The position numbers were made by a program, and so were the translations under genes. From positions 51,103,862 to 51,167,861 of the forward strand of contig CM076195.1 in assembly GCA_038277395.1 (NCBI GenBank): a DNA stretch of 64,000 nt. The letters are read 5' to 3'. This DNA is from Dryocosmus kuriphilus. Taxonomy: Eukaryota; Arthropoda; Insecta; Hymenoptera; Cynipidae. Shown here one piece after another: positions 47,403-58,226 of the stretch (within the stretch, counting starts at the first letter, position 1; each line of letters begins with the position of its first letter). The notes beneath the pieces were generated by a model, which was given only the letters and a program-made list of their open reading frames with translations, ran no database searches and had not been told where the DNA came from.

Positions 47403-48355
47403 CCCTTCTGTGGCCACCCGGGTACCCGGGTACCCATTGGCGTATATTTTGTTGAATAACTTTTTTTGTGGAAAAAGTTGGCCAAAACCCTCTTGGATCC
47501 CCATGATTTGACTGATTTCCTATCGAAATTTTCATTAAACATATTTTTAAAAATTTTTTAACTTAGAAAATTTTGCATTTAAAAAAAAGTACCCGTATGA
47601 GCCACCCGGATACCCGGGTATCCTTATACAAAAAGCATGAGATTCGTGTACTATATCATGAAAAAAAATGTTGTTTAAACAAATAAGAAGTAAATAAGTA
47701 TTAATATATAAATAACAATAAATTATATTCACTTTAAATTGTTTATTGACTAAATACACTGTGTATAATAATAACAATTACATTTTGCAATATGATAGTT
47801 ACAAAAAAAATCATCGAATTGTCGCTTTCCGCACAGTAATACAAGTAATAATTGAACAAATACATGGAAATAAATAAATTTTAATGATATATCATCGAAA
47901 TTCGAAATTACTGATTGCAGTATAAGCATTTAGTGATCTTTGCACATATTGCTCCGTTCCATAGTCACTTTTATTGTCTTTTTTACACTATTCTAACAAT
48001 ATCTTCAATACACCAAATAATTAATATTAAATACAAATCTTTTACAGTACTTCTTAAGAAAAATTACATCGGAACCTCTTTTTTAAAATGTTTTAAAATC
48101 TGATGAGGGAAACCAGCTGGTTTCCGAAACGTAATCGTTTCGAATATAATCGATTTTCCATTATTACTCTGGAAGATGTCGCTTTTTATTGATTTTTACT
48201 TAAAGCTATAAATTATAATATGAATAAATAAATATTGATCGAACACACACAATTAGTTTGTGTTACAGTGCACTTATACCCACAAATTCGTATGTGGGGT
48301 ACCCGGGTACCCGGATGGCAGAGGATGTAGTCTTTTTTGGGTAGCAACACAAGGG
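47403..48355. mobile_element. piggyBac-like MITE (953 bp)
   Basis: Termini CCCTTCTGTGGC and, inverted, CCCTTGTGTTGC, flanked by TTAA at 47,399-47,402 and 48,356-48,359. LINE copy 1 has CTAA at the equivalent unoccupied site. TTAA targets and CCCTT ends are piggyBac hallmarks. No transposase. Subterminal GGGTACCCGGGTACC-type palindromes occur at about 47,416, 47,600 (variant) and 48,298, on both sides. Confidence 0.85.
48100..48141 (+). ncRNA. Hammerhead-ribozyme-like core
   Basis: CTGATGA (48,100-48,106), a perfect stem GGAAACC/GGTTTCC with AGCT loop (48,108-48,125), GAAA, then CG-TAAT-CG and TT. This matches the CUGANGA-stem II-GAAA-stem III-UH order of a type I hammerhead. A convincing stem I is not visible, so activity is doubtful. 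Such cores occur in Penelope-like element ends and retrozymes. Confidence 0.45.
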
Positions 48356-48359
48356 TTAA

Positions 48360-49642
48360 GGTAGTCCATCGATGCGTCTAGGTCAGTAGATATTCTTGGA
48401 TTGATATTAAGTAGACGAACGATCTCCTCTACGTGTCAAATCAGATTCTACAATCGATTGTCCTTTCAAAGGTAGTAATACCAGCCCAGTTTTTTTTTCA
48501 TAATCCTAGCACACATGACCGCTGTGCAGTAGGAAAGAGTCTGTAGTTGCTGCAAGCTCATGTCTTGGGACAGGAACGGAAGCAATCTGTCGTTGCTCAA
48601 GCTACCAGCTAACCATAAGGGGCTATTATTAAACATAAATTATAATAAAATAAAGAGACTACGTCTCTCAGATGGTTCTTGAGTAACAAAATCCATAATT
48701 GCATGAGTGAAACACTCTAGAAGACGCAAATTCTCTTCGCTGAGCTCTTCAATTGGATCCTCAGGAGGTGGGTTCGGCGGATGCAGTCTTCGTGATTGTC
48801 GACTATGTGACAATCATCGTTCTATATCCCTTTGACCCAGTTCCTGGTCGCCCATAGCGTCTCGTGTCTCAGGAAGAACTTCCTGCTCAACCACCTCTGC
48901 GACGCCCATTTTAGATGGTGCTAGTTGTTGTACCAGCCTGTTGATGTTTTCAATATCGACCACAGAGAGGAGTTGACGCCGCTGAATAGAACGAAACTGA
49001 TTAGCTAGATGTTGTTCGGTCATTCTTAAGGGCAGTTCCGGACGAAGGGCCATGAAGAAATGATATGGTTCGTTCCTCACAGGTCCTGCTTCCAACAATG
49101 CTTGAACGTGATATCCGACTACATCACCATTTACTTCTGGCGACCATTTCAATCGTTTTCTGGCCTGTGTACCCCCTTTTTTTTTGAAGAAATACAGTCT
49201 GAACCTTAGATCTAATCCGGCTGATGTTTCTTCTGGAGAGGAGGCTCTCCTCAGTTATTTGACTTTTTCTCCGACTAATTTCGTCTGCTGTTGCTGTCTG
49301 TAATTTCGGGAAATTCGCCATAAATTGCCGGCGAAAGGCCATCCTGTCAAGAGAAGTGGTGGTCGCTCCTATTTCGTTCTCAAATTTGCGGCGCATCAAA
49401 TCCTCATCGCGATGAGGCTGAAAATCGACGCACTGCTGCGACAATTCTGCTGAATTTGGTCAGACGCTAATTGTCGTCGACTGGACACAATCTTCTTCAG
49501 GTGACCTGATCCGAGTTGCCTGTCCATCACGCAACTCGCCGTTGTTAGCCCGAAGGCTGACACCCCCAGCGGTGTTATCAGGGGGACTCGTCGATCCTCG
49601 GGTAAAGTCCAACTCTTCAAAATTTTTTGTAAAATTACCCAT
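48360..49642 (-). pseudogene. R2/R4-like LINE copy 2, 5' segment
   Basis: The N-terminal region runs from an ATG at 49,640-49,642 (MGNFTKNFEELDF) through three frames. It contains arginine-rich segments (49,444-49,124) and a block (48,814-49,152) with LSVVDIENINRLVQQLAPS, equivalent to the region at 23,510-23,704 of copy 1. It extends further 5' than copy 1. Frameshifts are frequent. Confidence 0.65.
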
Positions 49643-50444
49643 TATTTGTTTTATTTTAGCTAGGGAAAGAGTGGTTCAACCTCGCAGAGCTCCGTATGTG
49701 AGGGTTGGGTCTAGATAAACTAGGAGGCGAGCTAATATGCTATTCTAATATTAATGTTAATACATAATTACGATTACAACTATTATATAGAAATAATAAA
49801 TATTTACCATTTTTTCAAATAGTCTGGAAGAAATCGGAATAGATGAGGTTTCTCTTCATACAAATATTAGTTAACAAAATCGTTATAAATACGGAAGCAC
49901 ATAAATCTAAAAAAAAACTTTGTTACAAAAACAATTAGGTCATGTAAAATATTATTAGTAAGATCAACATAATTTGTAAAATCAAACTTTGCTATGTGAT
50001 AAAAAAAAAATATAAAGATTAAAGTTTGTTTATTTGCAAGAACTAAAGAAACTATTATTTAGCTATACTGCACTCATATCTTTATATTAGTTCATATTAT
50101 GTATGATGATAGTAAAATGGTTGTGATTTACAACAAGATTGGATCTGCCGAAAGACAAGCGATCGGACAGATAGAGGAATTTACAACGTAATAGAACACT
50201 TTTTAAAACTTAAAAACCGAACGCTTGAATTCAAAATACAAATTCAAAGTTTAAACTCAAAATTACAAAGCATAGCTTAAAAAATGCTAGAGTTAAATAA
50301 ATAATTTTTTTTAACAACTGCGTGTGAAGATCGGTTTTCAGAGACGTAGCTAGCGTCTTTTTGCGCGCGGTGCAAAGAACTAACTTAGCGCCTCCTCTAA
50401 TCACTCCGTGAAGAAAATTGCACCACAGGACAATATTTGCAAAA
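49643..50444. other. Non-coding stretch
   Basis: A+T-rich; perhaps a short LINE 5' leader at the start (49,643-49,730). Nothing else recognised. Confidence 0.4.
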
Positions 50445-50612
50445 TTTCAAGGCCTAATTCAAGATCTAATGCTGAAAAAATCAAATTCTTGGATTTACAT
50501 CGACATTTTATAACTATATTGTGAGCTCACTTTAAGGTTATTTTAGGATTACTTTATGCTTACGCTGTAGCATAACCGTTGCGGTCACGCGGTCCGCTAG
50601 GGTAGTAGCCAC
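50445..50612. mobile_element. Partial copy of the 52.4-kb foldback MITE
   Basis: Shares ACGCTGTAGCATAACCGT, GGTTATTTTAGGATTACTTTA-like and CACGCGGTCCGCTAGGG-like blocks with the right end of the element at 52,432-52,950. Only one arm was recognised. Confidence 0.55.
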
Positions 50613-52431
50613 GAAGTTTACGATTCTCAGATTTTAGGGTGACGTTCTTCGCGCTCGCCTGGTGGCATATGCGAAGAAGATCTGGTCTCTTTCCGCACAG
50701 TCCGCACTCAATTGTTTCAGAAAATAGAATGTGTGACAAGTGCGCATATGTGATTCCCAACTTGTGCGATTGCTATCCTCACTTCGCTTGGGCGGCAAAA
50801 TTCGCGCACTTGTCAGAGAATATACTATTTTCTTATTCTGGTGGAGTATATTGATGTACTAGGTGAATAATAAAAAATGGCTAAAATTGCAGTAGTTAAC
50901 AATGTTCTGGTTGGGATTTTTTTTTAGTTAAAATTTGCCTTTTTCTCAGAGGGAGAAATAGAATGCTGAGACATTTTCAGTATCAGTCCCTTGATTTACT
51001 GCAAACGAATTATGTACATTATCACAGAAATAATATGAGAAAAAAACAAGAGTTGCAAGCTCTTTTCGGTTCCGTCCGGTTTACAAAATTAGATTAAAAG
51101 CATTTTTTAATAGGAATTATTTACTTTAATGTTGCCATTTCGTTCAAAATGGCGCGTCTGTAATACCGAATAAAAAGTTCAATTAGTTCTTTTGGTCACT
51201 CGAAAAGTATACGCAAAATATTATTCAATCTTTGTTTTCGTAGAATGTGTCCAAGATTTATGAAAAACTGGTTATATTGAATTAATTTTCAAAAGTTCGG
51301 AGTCAGAATAGGATATATTTGTCTGGAATTTACTTCAGTCGTGTCCTGCGAAAGTTTGGCCGTATATTTTAATAAGGAAATGTGAATTTGTCACTAGACA
51401 TTTCAGCCAATGACAGTCGCCACCCTAAAGGAATAACTTAATCGGGTAAATTAACATAAAATGGGAGGATAAAAGGTAAGGAAACATGTTTGTAATTTGG
51501 AAGTCTCGGTCTCGTCCTGTACTTGCAATCTATGTATACTTTAAGTAATTAAAAAGCGAACGTTATTATTGAAAATGTTTATCATCATTTATTTGCTTTT
51601 ACTTCTTATGTGTTATTAGTTTCTATACTCTGTGAAATATCTTTATCATTAATAATTTAAAGATAATAAATGTGTATCATAAATGGTTATTTTTACACCT
51701 TAATAGCTTTATATCAGGCACTCGTGTCTGCCACAATAGAAAAAAGTGCCATAAATACTGAAATCACCTCATAATATTTGAGCCTACTATCGTTCTTATA
51801 TTTATCGTTTCGAAAGAAAAAAAATGCAATAGGTTACCATAGTATCTGTGGTCCATTCTTTTTAGAAAGATTTGAACCGCCTGAAGGTAATACTGGTTGC
51901 AAAGTGATTGTACATCGAAACAAGTGTTCGATTCCACTTTGTTTGTTCTGTGGACCCACATGTACATATGTAAGACATATTCTGTCGTGGACAATGTTGC
52001 TTAGTGGATATGGTTGGGATAAAGTGTATGGATCTTCCTACTCCACTTGGAGCGGTTACTAACATAGAGAGATTGATCAGCGACTCGAATCGACACGGTG
52101 CTGTGTTGCGAGCCGAGTATTTTGTTTGAATAACCATCATGTGACCACTAAGTCGATCGAAAATCTATCCCTTCTCCTGTACTTCTTTTTCTTATCCATG
52201 TCTCTTACCACATAAATACTCAATCCACAATAGTGTAACGAAGCTATAATCCAACGAGTTTAAGCTTACCCGCGTAGAAAAGTCTGTTTTCCGTACAAGC
52301 CTAAAACTAAAACATGGCTTCAACATATTGGGCATTTCAAAAGGAAGAAGAAGACTAGAATAGAGGAAATTTTGTCTTCCTCTAAGCATGATGTTTTATT
52401 ATAATAATAACAACGAATCCTTTTCTGTCAG
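50613..52431. other. No recognised features
   Basis: I looked for upstream exons of the tubulin-like gene here and found none I could support. ORFs at 50,639-50,854 and 51,778-52,062 are protein-like only in being open. Confidence 0.4.
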
Positions 52432-52950
52432 GCGCTTCTCTAGCGGATTACTTGAACGCAATGGTTAGGTACGTTCAGCGTAACCCTAAAGTAGACCTAA
52501 AGTAATCTTAAAGTAACCTCACAATATAATTAATAAATGCTACAAAATAAATATTTATAAGGTTGGAATTGTAATTCTACGTTAAAATTGAAGTTCGAAG
52601 ATGACGATGTAAATGCAAAATTTTGATTTTTCAGCGGTAGATGTTGAAAACACATTTTTAAGCATGCGCCTGGGTTGCGGCAGTCGGGCACACAATATTA
52701 CATACATGTCGGGCTGCGTATACCAGGAGCATGCTTAAACATTTTTTTAAATTATACTGCTGAAAAATCAAACTTTTTCATTTACATCGTCATTTTCTAC
52801 GCCAATTTTAATTATAATTATAATTACAACAATTTAAATATTTCTTCTGTTGTCTTTATTAATTATATTACGAGGTTACCTTAATGTTACTTTAGGGTTA
52901 CTTTAGGGTTATGCTGTAGCATAACCGTCGCCTCCACGCAGTACCCTAGG
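52432..52950. mobile_element. Foldback MITE with CCCTAAAGTAA repeats
   Basis: Nearly the whole ~515 bp is palindromic around 52,690 (arms ~250 bp). The ends carry GTAACCCTAAAGTA repeated in direct order and GTTACTTTAGGGTTA mirrored; the inner arms share GCTGAAAAATCAAA and TTTACATCGTCAT. No coding capacity. Confidence 0.75.
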
Positions 52951-53083
52951 GTTGCCTCCTATCTGGAAATATTTTTAAAACCTTCTTTGAATTGCGAAAT
53001 AAAAACTTGTTTTCGAATGTTTGTAGCTTTCGAAAACAGTGTCTCACTGGATCACACTAAAGCACATATTCTTATGATTATAG

Positions 53084-53341
53084 GTTGGTATTAATTATCA
53101 GCCCCCTGTTGTCGTTCCTGGGGGTGACCTTGCTCATGCAGACAGGTGTCTGGCAATATTGAATAACAATACAGCAATCAGGCACGCTTGGGCTCGAATC
53201 GGAGAAAAGTTTGATACCATGTACAAAAAAAGAGCCTTTCTGCACCACTATATTTCCGAAGGTATGGAAGAAACTGCCTTCCAGGAAGCTCGAGATGACT
53301 TGACAGCTTTAGTGGAGGACTACAATGAAATAGAGAGTTGA
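53084..53341 (+). pseudogene. Divergent alpha-tubulin C-terminal exon
   Basis: After an ATTATAG splice-acceptor-like site the frame reads VGINYQPP, VVVPGGDLA, NNNTAIRHAWARIGEKFD, MYKKRAFLHHYISEGMEE and ARDDLTALVEDYNEIES, then stops: 85 residues. This is the order of the last ~85-100 residues of alpha-tubulin, with the conserved GINYQPP, VPGGDLA, EGMEE and AR(E/D)DL motifs. The acidic C-terminal tail ending in EEY is absent. Divergence is high for tubulin, yet the frame is intact, so it could be the last exon of a fast-evolving (for example testis-type) gene or a relic. Upstream exons are not recognised in the window. AATAAA occurs about 80 bases downstream, compatible with polyadenylation. 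Confidence 0.8.
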
Positions 53342-54830
53342 ATATAAATTTTTTCATATTTATATATCCCGATATGTATCACGACGCACTTTGTAATTTA
53401 ATATTTGCAAACTTGATGTTTCAATAAATAAGAAAAAGACGCAAACAATATTTGGTACAATTAAAGATTTATATGTAAGATAAAAGAAATTTAGTAGAAT
53501 ATATAAAAAAATAGCCACCCGACTGACAAATATGAAAACTCGTTATTTCGATTATTAAATTAGATTCTTAGATCGGATTATTAGTATTACATTATGCTAC
53601 AAGGGAGGAAAATAATCGATTTTCGACAAGTGTGAAGTTTGCTTCTCGAGGGAAGCCTACTTCTACTTCCCTACTTCCCTCCCTGATAGCATATGATACT
53701 TTTTTTCTGACATTCTTTAAAATGGCCACATTTGTATTAAAGCACGTATTTTATGTACACTAGATAATTGAGCTGCCGGATCAAAGAAGGGCGTGTAAAC
53801 TTACTTCAGTGGAAGTAAGCGGGTCTGTGAACGTCGCTCGATCTCAAGTGGCGATAGTCCCCCCCCCCCCCCCCCCCTCCCCCTACTCGCAACGAATTAA
53901 GTTTACGTGCTCTCTCTGCCGAAAGAAAATTTCAGCCAAAAATGTCAGAGCAAATTGAGTCATTTTTAAGGCATTAATTGAAAGATTTTGTGTCTAGAGA
54001 ATACCTGCTCATTTTTAGGGCCATTTATAACGCTTCATAGAGGTTGCAAAACTACAATGAACAAAATGCCTTTCAAAAACCATAAAAGCTCTGCATCCTT
54101 TTCATAAATTTATAAAAGAATAAATATATGGAAATAAACAAATAAAAACAAGTTTATTTAAAAGTTTAAATAAAAATATAATAACAAATAAATAATAATT
54201 AGGCAACTTTAATATTATAAAAATGATATGTTTTTTTTAGTCATGTATTTAAGTTAAATACAGGTAAGAATGACTGAAAAATAACTGGCTCTGACATTTT
54301 TCAGACATTCTCCATTTATTATGCTTCGGCAGGTCTGCTTCGATCCGGCAGCTTAATTTATATAATAGAAAATATGTGGTGAGCTTCGGGAGGGAGACAA
54401 GTCCAGACATACGCGAATGTGCACAATGAAAATAAGTTTAGTTTAAAGCATCGATTCGTATTGTGTGAAATATAGAGATGGCAGCACTTGTTTCTCTCGG
54501 TAAAAACTCTCAAGTTCTCCTCCTCCTCCTTCTACTACACAAAAGAAGAGGTATTAGTTAAATAATCGTGAATAAATATCATTAACAAAACTTTCAATGT
54601 GCAGGTGAAGCTGTTAAATACAACCTCAAAGTTTATCATGTGGAAATGGATAACAGTTAATTGTTTCTAATCACCTAAGGAGGCTCAACTTAGTACGAGG
54701 TCCAGCCACTCAAGCAGAACTCTGGACGTTTCTACGAGAAGTTGAAACCATAAGTCTGACGTAGGCCTATTGAAGGATCGCTATTGTTTTGGGTGTAGGA
54801 AGTCTGGAACAACATCTTCAGTAAAAGGAA
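53342..54830. other. Non-coding flank of tubulin exon
   Basis: A+T-rich, with a C homopolymer (53,857-53,884) and a CCT tract near 54,520-54,535. No gene recognised. Confidence 0.4.
53857..53884 (+). repeat. Poly-C tract
   Basis: A run of about 20 C, one T, then further C. Length is likely unstable in sequencing. Confidence 0.9.
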
Positions 54831-55232
54831 GTGACACGTGACCTCAATTGGAATTACGTAACCTGCATGCAGGGAGTAACAAAAGAAGACTGCCGAGATG
54901 AAGTAAAATTAGACACCATGATAACCAAGCTCAACAGAATTCAATCACAATCTGAAAACCTTAACAGAATACCGTCTGAAATAAAATATTACCAACCAAG
55001 ACTACTCAATAAAACCACAAAAAACATAGAAGCACAGGAAAAATTCATGAACGACTTACTATATTTCAATTACCTAAGACAATGGACAGCTCAAGTGAAA
55101 GCAAAAATTGATAAATTACTGGACGCTAACGAGAAATTTTATAGTATCATAGCAAGTGCCCGAAAAAGGAAGGTGCACTCCACTTTGATATCAATGTTGT
55201 ATGTACCAGAAACAAGCACCCGTATTGCCTAA
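54831..55232 (+). CDS. Hypothetical protein, 133 residues
   Basis: An uninterrupted frame from ATG 54,831 to a stop at 55,232, unusually long for this A+T-rich neighbourhood. The product is basic and mostly helical in character (KLNRIQSQSENLNRIPSEIK, later QWTAQVKAKIDKLLDANEKF), with no transmembrane segment, signal peptide or known motif. I do not recognise a family. It lies between the tubulin exon and satellite DNA and could equally be a fragment of a transposon ORF. No promoter or polyadenylation signal was identified. Confidence 0.35.
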   Translation: MTRDLNWNYVTCMQGVTKEDCRDEVKLDTMITKLNRIQSQSENLNRIPSEIKYYQPRLLNKTTKNIEAQEKFMNDLLYFNYLRQWTAQVKAKIDKLLDANEKFYSIIASARKRKVHSTLISMLYVPETSTRIA

Positions 55233-55809
55233 AAACTACTCACATTCATCGAGGACGATGAAATGCTTAAGAGGAGAGGAAAGGTAAAATCAAAATAAAA
55301 AATTCCGTTTATTTTACCGAAATACCCGCGACAGACTGCAGTTCAAATAAGAAAAGGAGCCACTTGAAGGGAAGCCATCTACTACAAGCATGTCTGACAA
55401 AATCGCCATATTCCACGAGAACCCTCCTTCCGCAAACGACGACATCATTAAAATAATTATGGCTGCGACAGAAGATAACACCTGACTAACACCAACAATA
55501 AGTAGCGCCACGCCTCCACGGTGATAAGGCTAATCAACAAAATGGAGAACCAGAAGCCATAGTAATCGACTCTATATCAACACACCTCGAACGTCGTAAG
55601 TTAAAAATAGAGAATAATTACTCCAGGAGAAGATTGTAACAAATAAGCATATTTAAAACACCAAAACCTACGTTAAGCTTTAACTTAGTTATCGAAAAAT
55701 TGTCTCCAACGAGTGTAACAAGATTCTAAAACGATAACAAAAAGGTAAACCTTATCTATGTTTTGAATTAGAAAATAATATAGGAATATAGCTATTATCA
55801 ATATTCACA

Positions 55810-55868
55810 TGTGTGTATGTGTATATATATATATGTATATATATATTTTTACGTGTGTGTGTATGCAT
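55810..55868. repeat. Mixed (GT)n/(TA)n microsatellite
   Basis: GTGTGTATGTGTATATATATATATG followed by TA and GT runs. Confidence 0.9.
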
Positions 55869-55899
55869 ATGAGTAGATAGGCAGTGTACGTTCGGGGAC

Positions 55900-56215
55900 A
55901 CCACGACAAGCTTCGCCCTGTCGCCGACAGATGGCGCCTCTACTCCCTCAGTGGTACGTGTCCGTGCTAATTTATCCCTCAATGGTTCGTGTCCGTGCTA
56001 AGTTATCGACAGTCGGTATTACCATCAGTCAGAAAGGTAGAGTTCCACGACAACAAGCTTCTTCTTATCGCTGATAGATGGCGCCAATGTCCTTGGCCGA
56101 AGCCTGTCTTAACCCACAGTCGGTAAGGTAGGGTTCTGAGGCTGGAATGGTAAATGCTAGTTGTTACCAGAAGTACACCACGACAAGCTTATTTTTGATG
56201 ACGAAAGATGGCGCT
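55900..56215 (+). repeat. CCACGACAAGCTT...AGATGGCGC repeat, three copies
   Basis: Copies near 55,900, 56,046 and 56,178 start CCACGAC(AA)AAGCTT and end AGATGGCGCC or AGATGGCGCTA, each about 40 bp, spaced 132-146 bp. Same spacing class as the satellite that follows. Confidence 0.75.
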
Positions 56216-57204
56216 ACCGTATGCAATCTTCCAGATATCGAAAAAAACGGTTAGTGATATAATGAAAGGGATTAGGACAAGGGGAAAGTTTCTCGGACTG
56301 ATATAAATGGTAGGCTAAAAAAAAATTTCAAATTCAAAGATTTTTTTTGTTGATTTTTTGCATTTTCAAAATTTGGCAGATATCTCGAAAACGTTAAGAG
56401 CTACGCAAAAATGGACAAAATTTTGGAATTTTTCAAAAGGGTAATTCCTCAGACTAATCTAAATGATAGACTAAAAAAAATTTCAAAATCCCAAAATTTT
56501 TATTTTTTTGGATTTTAAAAATTTGGAGGTATTTCGAAAACGGTAAGAGCTACTCAAAAACGAACAAAATTTTCATTCAAATAGAACGCTTTCTCAAACC
56601 AATCTATCTGATCCACTAAAATTTTTTCAAAATTCCAAAATTTTTGTAATTTCCAAAATTGTTAATATCTCAAAGACCGTAGGAGATATGACAAAAGGGA
56701 TCAGAGCAAGGGGGAAGTTTTTCGGACTGATATAAATGATAGACAACAAAATTTCAAAATTCCAAGACTTCTTTTGGATTTTTTTGCATTTTTAAAAATT
56801 GGCAGATATTTCGAAAACGGTGAGCGATATGGAAAAAGGAAGTAGGACAAAGGGAAACTTTCTCGGGCTGATCTAAATGATACACTGAAATAATTTCAAA
56901 ATTCCCAAAAATTTTTTTGCATTTTTTAGTGAATACATTCTTCATTATTTTTGGTGCGTGTCTGTGCTAAATTAATCAGGGTAATGATGGTCCATGTCTG
57001 TGCTAAATTGATCAGTGTAATGATGGTTCGTGTCCGTGCTAAATGTCTGTAAAATTAATCAGTAACCGGCGGGTGATGACGGCTTGTGTCCGTGCTAAAA
57101 TGAAAACAAGTTCGGCGGGTTGTCGAGATACAGGCTTCAGGAGCGGGGTTCTGTTTTAAGCTACTAGAGCGTTAAAGAGCTGAAATGGTTCATGTCCGTG
57201 CTAA
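55953..57204 (+). repeat. GGTTCRTGTCCRTGCTAA motif cluster, seven copies
   Basis: Copies at 55953, 55984, 56953, 56989, 57025, 57081 and 57187, matching the motif of the palindrome arms at 14 or more of 18 bases. The last is followed by GCTTCT and then a CT-rich tract (57,222-57,241), the same order as at the outer end of the palindrome (27,390-27,510). Confidence 0.8.
56225..56945 (+). repeat. Satellite-like tandem repeat, ~143-bp unit, five copies
   Basis: Units begin near 56,234, 56,380, 56,528, 56,666 and 56,806 with GATAT(C/T)TCGAAAACGGT variants; each includes a TTTCTCGGACTGAT(A/C)TAAATGATAG-type block and a run of A/T with TTTCAAAATTCC. No coding sense. Confidence 0.85.
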
Positions 57205-57359
57205 GCTTCTCGATGAAGTCTCCCCCTCTCTCTCTCTCTCATACAAATACCGTAGGTGTCGCATTATGTGTGTTGGTTTAGATGGAGATTCCCGAGAACT
57301 CGACGACTTTCAACATGCATCAACAAGTTTTAACACACATTTCAAAGTCGGCTTGGCAT

Positions 57360-57935
57360 TTCTCGAAGTTTCTAGAAGGTTAGATTACGCAATAGAAGCT
57401 CGACAAGTTTCATCATGTTACGCAAGATAATGCAACAATTTCTTGCTGGGATTCCGATAAGAATGTTCTAGAAGGTACTGCGTAGATGGTTCACGAAGTT
57501 AAGGTTACACAAGATGATGCAACGTTACGTAAGATGATGCAAGGTGCATAGATGTTTCTCGAACGTTAAATTATGGAAGATGATGCAACAATTTCAGCAC
57601 ATTATCCAATATGATACAATACGCACAGAAGTTTCTCGAACGTTAGATTACGCAAGATTTCATCACATTACGCAAGATGATGCAATACGCATAGAAGTTT
57701 CTCGAACGTTATATTACACAAGAATTCATCACATTGCGCAAGATGATGCAACGAGTTCTCGATTTCAAAACATTACGCAAGATGATGCAATATGCATAGA
57801 AGTTTCTCGAACGTTATATTACGCAAGATTTCATCACATTGCGTAAGATGATTCAACGAGTTCTCGAAGAATCTGGTGGGGGCATCTTTCCAGAGGTGGT
57901 CTATAAAAGCGCGAGTGGAACGGAGTACCGTCAGT
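57360..57935 (+). promoter_or_regulatory. Heat-shock-like promoter: tandem HSEs, TATA box and initiator
   Basis: Heat-shock elements (alternating GAA and TTC every five bases) occur as GAAGTTTCTAGAAGG (57,365) and GAAGTTTCTCGAACGTT (57,628, 57,694, 57,799), with partial ones near 57,462 and 57,554. They sit in a ~65-105-bp tandem repeat with TTACGCAAGATGATGCAA. A TATAAAA box (57,903-57,909) is followed 28 bases later by an arthropod-type initiator TCAGTT (57,931). This is the layout of an Hsp70-class promoter. The leader that follows carries a direct repeat (57,959 and 58,090, CACATTGAGCGAAGAAAATC). No Hsp70 coding sequence follows. Confidence 0.75.
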
Positions 57936-58226
57936 TCAGCGCTGTCTGTCAAGTGTTTCACATTGAGCGAAGAAAATCTCCAGTGCAGTTTTTGTGAACT
58001 TTACTATTGACTTTTATATACAGTGAAAGGAAGAATAGTGACTTTAAAGACATTATTGACTGTGGAAAAGGATAGTGACTTTACTGTTCACATTGAGCGA
58101 AGAAAATCTTTAGTGCAGTTTTTTTTTAAAGTTTACTATTGAATGGTGAAATAAGGATAGTGACTGTACTGTTATTTTTGTCTGTGAATAAAAAAGATAG
58201 TGACTTTACTATTATAACACGTCAAA

